Both the position numbers and the translations under genes were made by a program. Positions 55,997 to 64,000 of a stretch of DNA of 64,000 nucleotides are shown in pieces. The first letter of the stretch is position 1. Every line of letters begins with the position of its first letter. This DNA comes from Methylacidimicrobium fagopyrum (GTDB lineage Bacteria > Verrucomicrobiota > Verrucomicrobiia > Limisphaerales > UBA11358), in NCBI GenBank assembly GCA_026225255.1, contig JAMFSJ010000025.1, positions 1 to 64,000 on the forward strand. Reading direction: 5' to 3'. Under the pieces are notes generated by a model that saw only the letters and a list, made by a program, of their open reading frames with translations, was not told the DNA's origin and did no database searches.

Positions 55997-58900
55997 AACC
56001 GGCGCGTTACCAAAAACTGTATCTGTGGCTGGCGGCGCATCGGCGCGCGGTGATTTTTGCGGCCATCTTCATCGCGATCGCCAGCGTGGCAATTTCTTCG
56101 CGCATCGGTTTGGAGGAAGACATTCTCGGCATCCTGCCGGACAACGACCAGATCGTTGACGATTATAAATACGCGATCAATAAATTCGGCCAGATTGACC
56201 GCGTCTATATTGATGTCAGCGTCACGAATGCCGATCCCGAAAAACTCGCCGCCGCCGCCGATGAGTTTTACGGCACGCTCGCGACCAACCGTTCATTTCA
56301 ACACATCACATATCACATCGAACTCGGCAACCAAGGCCGCATCATCAATTTATTAACCGGTTCGCTGCCGGATCTTTTCACCGACGCCGACGCCAAATCG
56401 CTCGCGGCCAAGTTGGAAACCAATACCATTCGCGAACATCTCACCGCGATGCGTCGTAAACTTTCCGGCCCCGAAGGCATGGTTTTGAAAGATGTCATCG
56501 CCGCCGATCCCATCAACATGAGCGCGCTCGTGTTGCCGAAAATTCTCCCGCTGCAAACCGGTTTCGGCGGCGCGCAAGTGGACGCCGGCCGTTTGACGAG
56601 TGGCGACGGCGAGCACGTTTTGATGGTGGCCGAACCGAATTTTCATTCGTCTGATTCCAAACGCAGCGCGGTGCTCGTGGGCGAAATGCTGCACTCCGCC
56701 GACGAGGTGAAAACAAATTTTCCCGGCACCCACGTGGCCATCACCGGTGGCCATCGCATGGCGTTGGATAATTCCACGCTCATCTGGCACGACACCATTC
56801 GTTGTCTCACGATCGCTTTCATCGCGATGTTCGTTTTGTGTTTCACCGCGTATCGCCGGCGCTGGCTCGCCGCGATCACGTTTTTGCCATCGCTCTTCGG
56901 CACGCTCATCGCGGGCGCCGTCGTCGCGCTCGTGGACCAACACGTTTCCGGCATCGCGCTCGGCCTCGCCAGCATGGCGCTCGGCATCACGGTGGATTAC
57001 GGCATCTACGTCGTTTATCACCTCGACAACGCCGCAACCGACCGCGCCAGTGCCGGCAAAATCGTCGGTCGCCTCGTGCTGCCAACCTTCGTCGGCGCAT
57101 TGACCATCATCGGCGCGTTCATCGTGCTCTCGTTTTCGCCGATGAAAGGTTACCAACAACTCGGCCTCTTCGGAGCGGTTGGCGTAATGATGTCAGCCGC
57201 GTTCGCGCTACTGGTGCTGCCGCTCATCGTGCCGCTACCGAAGGCCAAAGAAATTCCGCCGTTGCGTTTCACGAATTGGATGGAAAATTTTCACGCGTGG
57301 CAAATCCGCCAACGTCCACTGCTGCTGCTCGGCGTCGCGGTGCTGACAATTATTTCCATTTTTGGCCTCAAGCATGTTCGCTTCGAAGGCGACATTGCCA
57401 AGCTCAACGGCATCACCACCGCCACGCGCACCGATGATAAAATCGTCAGTGATACGTGGGGTGAAGCGCTCGGCATGACCGTCATTATTGCGCGTGGAAA
57501 AACCGCTGATGACGCGCTCGCCGAAAACGATCGCGCCGCCGAATTGCTCGCCCAACAAACCAACGTCGCGGGCGTTTTCTCGCTCGCCAGCGTTTGTCCA
57601 TCGCGCGCGACGCAATTGGAAAATATCCGGCGCTGGGAAAATTTCTGGACGCCCGAACGCAAAACTAATTTGCAAATCGCGCTCCAACAAACCGGCGGCG
57701 CGCTCGGTTTTCGCACCAACGCCTTCGCGCCGTTTTGGCAAACGATCGAGGAGAAGCCGGAACTGCTCACGCTCGAGCGTTTCCACGACACGCCGCTGGA
57801 ACAGGCGTTGAAAGAGCGCATCGCCGTGGGCACGAATGACGTCGCCGTCAGCACGCTGGTCAAGTTGACCGACCGCTCGCAAGCGGGCGCGTTGCGGGCC
57901 ACGCTGCCGGGCTTGTTGGTGATTGATCAGAAAAATTTCGCCGAACACATCGCCGAATTGGCCAAGAATAATCTGGGCTTGTTCGCGTTCTGGACAGCCG
58001 TCGTCGTCGCTGCGATCGCTTATTTCGCGCTGGCCTCGATTGAGATCGTCATCGCCACACTGCTGCCCATCGGATTTGGACTGCTGTGGACTCTCGGTTT
58101 GATGGGCTTGTTCGGTTTGCCGATCAACGTGATGAACTGCGTGTTCGTGATTTTCGTCATCGGCATGGGCGAAGATTACAGCGTGTTTCTCGCAACCAGT
58201 AAATTGGATGTCTGGCGCGGTCATCCGCCGCGCATCGCGCCGACCAGCGCCTCCGTTTTGATTTCTGCCGCCACGACGATTTTTGGTTTTGCCGTGCTCG
58301 CTTTCGCGCAACATCCCGTTTTATTTTCGATGGGCACCACGGTTTTGCTCGGCATGGCCAGCGCGTTTGCCGCCACGCTCATCATCACGCCCGCGGTCAT
58401 GGATTTGCTGCTATGGCGCGATCCGCCGCGCGGGGCACCGCGTTGGTGGCATCCGCTGGGCACGCTGTGGGTGGGCATCCATTTGGGCAGCGGCCAGATT
58501 TTTCTCTATTACGTTTTGCGTCCGCTGTTGAAACTGTTTTCACCGCGCACGGCCGATGAAAAATTACGTCGCGCCACGCGTTGGCTGGCGCGCGGTCTCA
58601 TCAAAGGCATTCCGTTCGGCAAATTAGAATACAAAAATATTTCGCCCGCAGTTTTTTCGTCGCCGTGCATCGTCATCAGTAATCATCAATCCGCCGTGGA
58701 CGTGATGCTCGTCGTCAGTCTGCCCGGCGATGTTCGTCAGACTGCGAAGAAACGCGTATTTGACGCGCCTTTTCTCGGCCTCGGCTGCAAAATTTTGGGC
58801 CACGTCATGGTCGAACCGAACCAGCCCGCCGTCACGTTGCAACGTTGTCGCGAACGGCTCGCGTCCGGCGCGTCCGTCCATTTTTATCCCGAAGGCACGC

Positions 58901-59820
58901 GGTCGCACGACGGTTTTGTGCAACGCTTTCATCGCGGCGCGTTTGAACTCGCGGTGCAACTGAACCAGGAAATTTTGCCCGTGCTTTTGTGCGATACGTG
59001 GACCGGCGTGCCGCGCGACGCCTATTGGTTTGAGCCGTATCATGCCGTCGTCCGCGCCCTGCCGCGCGTGACGCCGCAAAATTTTGATTACACCCTCGGC
59101 AGCACCGCGTTGATGCAGCATTGCGAAAAAATTGTGCGTGACGCGTTGCAAAAGGAACTCGACGAACTAAACACGCCGCGCACGTTGCGTCGCAAAGTCG
59201 AGCGGCTCTATCGCTATCAGGGAAAATTTGTCGAGATGTTCGCGCACTGGAAAATGAAGATGGATCCGATGTTCGCCACGCTCGACCGCGTCGTGCCGCG
59301 TCGTGGCTTCGTGCTCGATCTCGGCTGTGGTTACGGCCTCGCGACGCATTGGCTGGCCTATGGCACGGACCAACGGACATTTCTCGGCGTGGATTTTGAC
59401 GAAAATAAAATCCGCATCGCCCAGCGCACCGCGCCGGAAAATCCGCGCATCCAATTTCAATTTCAAAACATTTTTGAATTTGGATATCCGCCGTGCGACA
59501 CAATTCTGCTGCTCGACGTCCTGCATTATTGGACGCCGGATAAACAGCAATTCATTCTGGAAAAAGCGCGTCACGCCTTGCGCCCCGGCGGAAAATTGAT
59601 TTTACGCGATGGTGCCAAAACCAGCGAAGCCGCGCATCAGCGGACCCACGGCTGGGAAATTTTCGCGACGAAATTCGGCCTGAATGCGACCGGCGAAGGT
59701 TTGCATTTCCAAACGCTCGGTGAATTGGAAGCCGCCTTGAAACGCGCGGGATTCGCCGAAGTGAAAATCATTCCCGCCACCGGCCGCGATTCCAACGTGA
59801 TGCTGACGGCGACCGTTTGA
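55993..59820 (+). CDS. MMPL/RND exporter fused to acyltransferase and methyltransferase
   Basis: 1275 residues from the ATG at 55993, which overlaps the previous stop. Residues about 1-850 form an RND-superfamily MMPL transporter: first helix AVIFAAIFIAIASVAIS, loop RIGLEEDILGILPDNDQI, helix sets with GIALGLASMALGITVDYGIYVVYHL and CVFVIFVIGMGEDYSVFLATSKLD. Residues about 885-1060 are a PlsC-type acyltransferase with SNHQSAVD (His-x4-Asp, about 896) and FYPEGTRSHDG (about 964). Residues about 1085-1275 are a SAM methyltransferase with VLDLGCGYGLATHWLA (about 1110) and LLDVLHYWTPDKQ. No frameshift interrupts the fusion. Probably couples export, acylation and methylation of the cluster product. 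Confidence 0.9.
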   Translation: MKPARYQKLYLWLAAHRRAVIFAAIFIAIASVAISSRIGLEEDILGILPDNDQIVDDYKYAINKFGQIDRVYIDVSVTNADPEKLAAAADEFYGTLATNRSFQHITYHIELGNQGRIINLLTGSLPDLFTDADAKSLAAKLETNTIREHLTAMRRKLSGPEGMVLKDVIAADPINMSALVLPKILPLQTGFGGAQVDAGRLTSGDGEHVLMVAEPNFHSSDSKRSAVLVGEMLHSADEVKTNFPGTHVAITGGHRMALDNSTLIWHDTIRCLTIAFIAMFVLCFTAYRRRWLAAITFLPSLFGTLIAGAVVALVDQHVSGIALGLASMALGITVDYGIYVVYHLDNAATDRASAGKIVGRLVLPTFVGALTIIGAFIVLSFSPMKGYQQLGLFGAVGVMMSAAFALLVLPLIVPLPKAKEIPPLRFTNWMENFHAWQIRQRPLLLLGVAVLTIISIFGLKHVRFEGDIAKLNGITTATRTDDKIVSDTWGEALGMTVIIARGKTADDALAENDRAAELLAQQTNVAGVFSLASVCPSRATQLENIRRWENFWTPERKTNLQIALQQTGGALGFRTNAFAPFWQTIEEKPELLTLERFHDTPLEQALKERIAVGTNDVAVSTLVKLTDRSQAGALRATLPGLLVIDQKNFAEHIAELAKNNLGLFAFWTAVVVAAIAYFALASIEIVIATLLPIGFGLLWTLGLMGLFGLPINVMNCVFVIFVIGMGEDYSVFLATSKLDVWRGHPPRIAPTSASVLISAATTIFGFAVLAFAQHPVLFSMGTTVLLGMASAFAATLIITPAVMDLLLWRDPPRGAPRWWHPLGTLWVGIHLGSGQIFLYYVLRPLLKLFSPRTADEKLRRATRWLARGLIKGIPFGKLEYKNISPAVFSSPCIVISNHQSAVDVMLVVSLPGDVRQTAKKRVFDAPFLGLGCKILGHVMVEPNQPAVTLQRCRERLASGASVHFYPEGTRSHDGFVQRFHRGAFELAVQLNQEILPVLLCDTWTGVPRDAYWFEPYHAVVRALPRVTPQNFDYTLGSTALMQHCEKIVRDALQKELDELNTPRTLRRKVERLYRYQGKFVEMFAHWKMKMDPMFATLDRVVPRRGFVLDLGCGYGLATHWLAYGTDQRTFLGVDFDENKIRIAQRTAPENPRIQFQFQNIFEFGYPPCDTILLLDVLHYWTPDKQQFILEKARHALRPGGKLILRDGAKTSEAAHQRTHGWEIFATKFGLNATGEGLHFQTLGELEAALKRAGFAEVKIIPATGRDSNVMLTATV

Positions 59821-59843
59821 ACCAGAGCGTCGGGGCGTCCCCG

Positions 59844-60551
59844 TTATTCGCGAACGGCTAACGCGTCCGTTGCCAAAACTGGAGCCGCTGCCGCTTTTGT
59901 CCGCGATGACATAATTTTTCGCCGCACAAACTCCGTGAATTCATCGCGCGACAGATGCAAATAGTCGTCCGGGAAAATCGGTTCGCCGAAATGCACTTCC
60001 ACTTTGCGCAAACCGCTGATCGGATGCAGCGGCCCTGTTTTCGTGGAGACGAATTGCATGTTCTCGATGAAAATGGGCACGATGGGCGCGCGGGCGGTTT
60101 GCGCGACGTGAAAAATTCCCGGCTGGCATTCTGCCACGTCCACGCCGTTGCCGCGCGTGCCTTCGGGAAATACGACGAGGTTAAACCGCCCGATTTCGCG
60201 CGCGTAAATTTCCAGTTCGCGCATGCGGTTGGGATTTAATTTTCCGCGCTCGAGCAAAAATCCAATCGGCTTGCTCAACGTCGTCCGCACCCAGGAATCG
60301 CACCATGCGGTTTTTGCACCGAGCACGAGAATTGGATAATTTCCCGAACGCCAGAGCAGCGCGCCGAGCAAAATCGTGTCGAGCAAACTGACGTGGTTGG
60401 AGACGAACAAATAGCGCTGCGCCGGTTTTAATTTTTCCAAACCCGTCACTCGCCGCGCATACGGCAACGCAAAGAACAGCTGCGCAAAAAAACCAAGCGT
60501 CGCCTGGATCAGCTTGAGCCGCCGCGAGATTTTGGTGGGTTCGGATTGCAT
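59844..60551 (-). CDS. PlsC-type 1-acyl-glycerol-3-phosphate acyltransferase-like protein
   Basis: 235 residues. The acyltransferase box NHVSLLD (His53, Asp58) and the FPEGTRG block (about 128-134) are both present, with FIENMQFVSTKTGPLHPISGL before the end. A hydrophobic N-terminal stretch (QATLGFFAQLFFALPYA) probably lies at the membrane. It is the last gene of the minus-strand set and converges with the exporter fusion 23 bp away. It is likely a lipid acyl transfer step in the same pathway, rather than the housekeeping PlsC. Confidence 0.87.
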   Translation of the reverse strand: MQSEPTKISRRLKLIQATLGFFAQLFFALPYARRVTGLEKLKPAQRYLFVSNHVSLLDTILLGALLWRSGNYPILVLGAKTAWCDSWVRTTLSKPIGFLLERGKLNPNRMRELEIYAREIGRFNLVVFPEGTRGNGVDVAECQPGIFHVAQTARAPIVPIFIENMQFVSTKTGPLHPISGLRKVEVHFGEPIFPDDYLHLSRDEFTEFVRRKIMSSRTKAAAAPVLATDALAVRE

Positions 60552-60564
60552 CTTGGAAACAATT

Positions 60565-62238
60565 TTAGTTCGTCGCCTTGGCCTGACGCAACCATTCTTC
60601 GAGCTGCTGTTTTTCTTTCAAGAACGCGGGTTGCTCGGACAATGCCTGGGTAAACGCCGCTGCCGCTTCAGTTCGTTTGCCCAAGCTTAGCAACGCTCGC
60701 CCGCGCAAGGTTGAGTTTTGATAAAAACCGGGATTCAAGGTTTCCGCTTGGTTGCCGAGTTGCAACGCAGTGGGCGCGTCCTTTTTTTTCAACGCGATCA
60801 AACCGTCGGCCAAACATTGTTGGGCCTGTCGCGCGTGTTCGAATTCGCCATCGGCCAAAGTTGCGTCGGCGGAAATCGTCAGCGCCGGCAACTCGTGATT
60901 GAAATCATTTACGTCGAACGCGACAAATTTGCCCAACTGATTCGGTGCTGACGCGGCCCAGAAAATTCCCGCCGTCAAATCCATCACGACGGCATGCGTG
61001 GCGATAAAGGCGTTGAGCGAACCGCGATGATTATCGCCGGCAAAAATACCGCCGGGCAATTTGCGGTCGCGCAGAAAATCCACGGCTTGCGCGGGTGAAA
61101 TCGTGCCCTGAGATGCTTGAATCAATTCTTTCAACCGCGCGTCGCGGGAGACGGAAGTCGCTTCGACCATGTAGTTCGTATTGCGCGGATCGTCCTTCAA
61201 TCCGTCCGTTTCAAAATGATTGGGACACACGATGGAATCACCGACGGGCTCGCGCACATTCATCACCGTCGGCGTTTTTTCGACCACGACAAATTTTCCA
61301 TCCGCCCGACTGCCAACGAGCCAGATCGTCGAAACGAAAACGTGCGCCGCGCGTAAAATTTTTAATGACTCCTCCAAGGTGTGCGCGTGTTGCAAAATAT
61401 CGCGGGCGACGATCGCGACGGGCGTGCCGATTTCATTGGGCAAATGTGATGGCGCGCCGTTCACCGTGACGGAAATGCCCGCGCGGTTCATGCCCGAAAC
61501 CACTCCCGCCATGCCGGCCCACGACAGCGAAATAAACGGAATGCCGCCGTCGGGCTCGCACATTTCCACGACGCGGTTGGTGCTGAAAACTTCGGCGGCC
61601 TCCCAATCAAAATTACGGCCGGTGATCAGATGTTGATTCGCCGTCGCATCGCCCCACGCGCCAAACGCGGTGCAACCGGCGCGCGCGTTGATGAATGGAT
61701 TATCAATCATCATGTAAGAAACGTCATGCGCCGCGTGATAGTTGAGCAGGCGATTATAAAAATTTCCTTCTTCCGGATGGATGTCCGGACAGCCCAGCGT
61801 CGTGCCGTAAATTTCCATGCGATAATCCACCGGCACGAACTCGCTCAAGTGGCGGTTGCGATAAATGACGTAATTTTTCAACAACTCCATCAACCAATGT
61901 TGCGGCACATAACCTTGGATCATGTGGAGAAATTCATTTTCCAACGTGTGCATTTTTTCCTGCATCAACGTGCCGTCAGCGAAACCAATTTCCAGCGGCG
62001 AACCTTTGAGATAAACGACCGGCAAGCCTTCGCGTTCGCCCGTCCAGGATTTTCCCAGCCAAGTTTTGCCGGCGCGCACTTCCGGTTTTAATTGCAAAAC
62101 GGAAACGTCCGTTGGCAACGCGGGCGGCGTGGCGATGCTGTGATGAACGACTATGAGCGCCGTAATCCAGCCGACCAGCGCGAGCAGAATCACGCCGAGC
62201 AAAATTCGCTTGGCCCAAATTTTTATTCGTTTCGACAC
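60565..62238 (-). CDS. C45-family autoproteolytic acyltransferase/hydrolase with TPR tail
   Basis: 557 residues from a GTG at 62238, which overlaps the dehydratase gene by 16 bp; a frame up to 62277 exists but would overlap more. One transmembrane helix (LGVILLALVGWITALIVVHH) is followed by an NTN-hydrolase fold of the penicillin acyltransferase (C45) type: ARAGCTAFGAWG with the candidate nucleophile Cys189, HLITGRNFDWEAAEVF, SLSWAGMAGVVSGMNRAGISVTVN and VCPNHFETDGLKDD. The last about 90 residues are TPR-like (ALKKKDAPTALQLGNQAETLNPGF). Such proteins accompany aryl-polyene/flexirubin genes. Confidence 0.8.
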   Translation of the reverse strand: MSKRIKIWAKRILLGVILLALVGWITALIVVHHSIATPPALPTDVSVLQLKPEVRAGKTWLGKSWTGEREGLPVVYLKGSPLEIGFADGTLMQEKMHTLENEFLHMIQGYVPQHWLMELLKNYVIYRNRHLSEFVPVDYRMEIYGTTLGCPDIHPEEGNFYNRLLNYHAAHDVSYMMIDNPFINARAGCTAFGAWGDATANQHLITGRNFDWEAAEVFSTNRVVEMCEPDGGIPFISLSWAGMAGVVSGMNRAGISVTVNGAPSHLPNEIGTPVAIVARDILQHAHTLEESLKILRAAHVFVSTIWLVGSRADGKFVVVEKTPTVMNVREPVGDSIVCPNHFETDGLKDDPRNTNYMVEATSVSRDARLKELIQASQGTISPAQAVDFLRDRKLPGGIFAGDNHRGSLNAFIATHAVVMDLTAGIFWAASAPNQLGKFVAFDVNDFNHELPALTISADATLADGEFEHARQAQQCLADGLIALKKKDAPTALQLGNQAETLNPGFYQNSTLRGRALLSLGKRTEAAAAFTQALSEQPAFLKEKQQLEEWLRQAKATN

Positions 62239-62597
62239 AGTTTCAAAAACGCTTCGCCCGCTGGTTGACCGCCACAAACAAAACTGCCGCGCACGCCAAT
62301 GACCGCATCAGCCTCGGATAATTTTAAATTCAACTTCAACGTTTCACCCGGCAAAATGGGGCGTTGAAATTTTGCCTTGGCGATTTCTTGAACGGACAAT
62401 GGCACATTCAAAATCCATTCTGCGGCCAGGCGAACTATTTCCAACTGAAACACGCCCGGCAAAATCGGGCGACCGGGAAAATGTCCGGCGAACACTGGCT
62501 CCTCCGCGCTGAAACTAAATTCAAAGGCGTGCGCGCCGTCCGGCTGCAACAGCGGCCCGGCTTTACGCGCCGACACTATGGAATCTCGCATGGTCAT
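62223..62597 (-). CDS. FabZ-like 3-hydroxyacyl-ACP dehydratase (hotdog fold)
   Basis: 124 residues. Hotdog dehydratase motif AGHFPGRPILPGVFQLE with His39 and Glu53 at catalytic positions, then KAKFQRPILPGETLKLNLKL and the end RGSFVCGGQPAGEAFLKL. It would form the double bond during polyene or fatty acyl chain growth. It is shorter than housekeeping FabZ and overlaps both neighbours (ATGA with the lipoprotein gene, 16 bp with the C45 gene), marking it as part of the cluster. Confidence 0.88.
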   Translation of the reverse strand: MTMRDSIVSARKAGPLLQPDGAHAFEFSFSAEEPVFAGHFPGRPILPGVFQLEIVRLAAEWILNVPLSVQEIAKAKFQRPILPGETLKLNLKLSEADAVIGVRGSFVCGGQPAGEAFLKLCRNE

Positions 62598-63094
62598 TTC
62601 CCCGCTTTGCTTTCGTCAAATAAATCCGCCGATTGCACGCCGGTTTTGACGTCGACGATCCGCAAATCAAGGGAATAGAAATTCCGTTTCACCATGAAAT
62701 GCTTGGGGTTCAATATTTTCACCGGACAATTTCCGTTGGTAGCGCCGCCAAAAACACATTCCAGATCCGCCGCGACGCCGTAACGGATGTAATCGGGTGA
62801 AAAAAACTGGCTGGATTGCATCACGAAAATTTCCCCATCCGGTTTCACCAGGACATCGGCGATGACGTGGCCGAAGCTTTCCGTGACGACCAATCGTTTG
62901 CCACCAGTTTCGCTCAACGCGAGGTAACCGTTGAAAACAAATTGCGCGCCGCGGGCATTGAACACGGCGCGTTGCGTGACGAATCCGTTGGCGGGAAATA
63001 GATTGGCCGGACGCGCCGAATGATTTTCCGGCGGCGACGACGCGGCGCAACCGGCGGCGAAAATCAAAAGCAGCGGTAAAAATTTAAGGCGCAT
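62594..63094 (-). CDS. outer-membrane-type lipoprotein (DUF3261-like)
   Basis: 166 residues. Lipoprotein signal RLKFLPLLLIFAAGCAAS with the modified Cys at residue 16. The mature part (TQRAVFNARGAQFVFNGYLALSETGGKRLVVTESFGHVIADVLVKPDGEIFVMQSS) has the pattern of DUF3261 lipoproteins found next to LolA-like genes in aryl-polyene clusters, and of LolB-type acceptors. It overlaps the lolA-like gene by 11 bp and the dehydratase gene by 4 bp. The DUF3261 match is by eye and weak. Confidence 0.7.
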   Translation of the reverse strand: MRLKFLPLLLIFAAGCAASSPPENHSARPANLFPANGFVTQRAVFNARGAQFVFNGYLALSETGGKRLVVTESFGHVIADVLVKPDGEIFVMQSSQFFSPDYIRYGVAADLECVFGGATNGNCPVKILNPKHFMVKRNFYSLDLRIVDVKTGVQSADLFDESKAGK

Positions 63095-63854
63095 GATTCA
63101 CGGCGGTTTTGACGTCGGCGATGGCGAGTGGTCTGGTTTGATTGAACGTGTCGGCCGGAAACGTCGCGTCGTATTTCGTGCGCGTGAAGGTGAGGCGCGT
63201 GAGGTCGCCGTTCGGTTCGTTCATCACGACTTCGCGCGTGACGGAAAAATCCGGCGCGAGTTTTATTTCCAGCGACGACATCAGGCCGCGCACAGTTTCA
63301 TCTTTCGGCACGCACGTCAGCACGATGTCGGTGTTGGTGGCAACGGAAACCGTGTAGTCGTTCAACATCGCTTTGACGTTGCCTTGATTCATCGCCGACA
63401 TCTGCTGCATCACGCGTTGGAGCATTTGCGGAAAGCCGAGTTTTAATTTTTCCCATTGCCCATCGGTCGCTTCAAATTGCGCGACGGAATTGTGGTCACC
63501 GAGCAAAATGGTTTGATAGGGCGCGGTCGTTTCCCAACGGATTTTGTCCGGCCGTTCGACGAGCATGACGCCTTCGCTTTTCAACGGATCAGAAAATAAT
63601 TTCAACACGCGTTCCTGCGTGAATTCGAGGTAAACGGTTTTCACCGATGCCATTTTCTGCTGCAAAGCTGACAACGCGGGCGGCACTTCAGCGCTGAACG
63701 CGGAGAGGGCGGCGCATAAAAAAACGAGCGTGAACAAATAGTTGAAGACGCTTCTGGTCCGGAGCGCCGAACATTGCCCGGCACGGGTGACTTCGGGATT
63801 CAATCTGAGCCGGGCAATGCCCGGCGCTCCGTCAGCTATTAATTCAGGTCTCAT
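63084..63854 (-). CDS. LolA-like outer membrane lipoprotein carrier
   Basis: 256 residues if it starts at the ATG at 63854, which overlaps the deacetylase stop as ATGA. LolA features: ALQQKMASVKTVYLEFTQERVLKLFSDPLKSEGVMLVERPDKIRWETTAPYQTILLGD and, near the end, NGDLTRLTFTRTKYDATFPADTFNQ. The signal peptide (NYLFTLVFLCAALSAFSA) begins only at about residue 38. The preceding residues are the translation of a REP-like palindrome (63759-63831), so a later start, such as a TTG just before LFTLVFL, is possible. It probably carries lipid-linked product or lipoprotein to the outer membrane as part of the cluster. Confidence 0.85.
   Translation of the reverse strand: MRPELIADGAPGIARLRLNPEVTRAGQCSALRTRSVFNYLFTLVFLCAALSAFSAEVPPALSALQQKMASVKTVYLEFTQERVLKLFSDPLKSEGVMLVERPDKIRWETTAPYQTILLGDHNSVAQFEATDGQWEKLKLGFPQMLQRVMQQMSAMNQGNVKAMLNDYTVSVATNTDIVLTCVPKDETVRGLMSSLEIKLAPDFSVTREVVMNEPNGDLTRLTFTRTKYDATFPADTFNQTRPLAIADVKTAVNHAP
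63759..63831. repeat. REP-like inverted repeat inside the 5' end of lolA-like gene
   Basis: Arms CCGGAGCGCCGAACATTGCC (from 63759) and the complementary segment ending at 63831 (GGCAATGCCCGGCGCTCCG) form a long stem; a variant of family D (compare 23380-23448). Confidence 0.75.
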
Positions 63855-64000
63855 TTCAACAATTCGTCCAATCGCACAATTTCATAACCCAGCTCGTGCA
63901 AGGTGTCCAATAACGATTTCACCGTCGCCAGCAATTTTTCGGCGGGAATGTTGCCGTCATGCAGCAAAATGATGGCGCCCGGGTGCAATCCGCGTTTGAT
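63851..64000 (-). CDS. polysaccharide deacetylase family protein, C-terminal end (cut by window)
   Basis: Only the last 49 residues are in the window: PGAIILLHDGNIPAEKLLATVKSLLDTL, followed by ELGYEIVRLDELLK and the stop. GAIILLHDG close to the end, then 'LGYEIV-L', is the standard C-terminus of NodB-type polysaccharide deacetylases. The stop overlaps the lolA-like start (ATGA). Deacetylases of this kind are found in flexirubin-type clusters, so the operon probably continues beyond base 64000. Confidence 0.8.
   Translation of the reverse strand: MKRGLHPGAIILLHDGNIPAEKLLATVKSLLDTLHELGYEIVRLDELLK

Overview
The window looks like a chromosomal segment of a Verrucomicrobiota bacterium (Limisphaerales/Pedosphaera-like is my best guess). 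That is an inference from several traits: Gram-negative envelope genes (LolA, a lipoprotein, hldD), a verrucomicrobial-style prepilin, very large secreted proteins ending in an 'FYR' module, GC-rich codon use, weak ribosome binding sites and many palindromic intergenic repeats. No rRNA gene is present, so the lineage is not proven.

Layout. 1-1.9 kb: the edge of a CRISPR array, cas2 and an N-terminally truncated cas1, next to tRNA-Leu(UAG). No effector gene is inside the window. The 310-bp gap between array and cas2 holds a sequence able to pair with the repeat, preceded by hairpins, which is a candidate tracrRNA. 2-7 kb: a membrane protein, a 21-bp degenerate tandem repeat, then a possible signalling cassette (STN/secretin-like exported protein, ECF sigma factor, membrane-anchored anti-sigma-like protein) and a DUF2167 protein. 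7-16 kb: a beta-propeller/phosphoesterase fusion, a 1405-residue DNRLRE protein and a prepilin-like protein. 16-23.4 kb: a carbohydrate locus (AraC regulator, isochorismatase-fold hydrolase, then GH172, GH39 and GH63 enzymes in series). 23.5-31.8 kb: housekeeping genes typA and ileS, a transketolase-like enzyme and an HD hydrolase. 31.8-38.2 kb: a PemK/Phd-type toxin-antitoxin pair, agmatine deiminase, a secreted beta-helix protein, a deoxyhypusine-synthase-like enzyme, a YVTN propeller protein and hldD. 38.4-53.6 kb: a GH64-like secreted protein, a SNF2 helicase, rplM-rpsI, membrane proteins including DedA, two tandem paralogous 515-residue proteins, family-4 uracil-DNA glycosylase and a FucP-like sugar permease.

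53.6-64 kb is the most coherent accessory system. Two convergent, tightly overlapping gene sets encode an adenylate-forming ligase, a GT2-DUF2062 glycosyltransferase, a giant MMPL exporter fused to an acyltransferase and a methyltransferase, a PlsC acyltransferase, a C45-type acyltransferase, a FabZ-like dehydratase, a lipoprotein, LolA and a polysaccharide deacetylase cut by the window end. This matches the tailoring and export part of an aryl-polyene/flexirubin-type pathway. The ketosynthases, carrier proteins and ammonia-lyase expected for such a pathway are not in the window and would have to lie beyond base 64000.

Across the window there are several unrelated families of inverted-repeat (REP/MITE-like) elements in intergenic DNA, and heptanucleotide microsatellites inside and beside genes. 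Both look like lineage-specific sequence dynamics and are listed separately.
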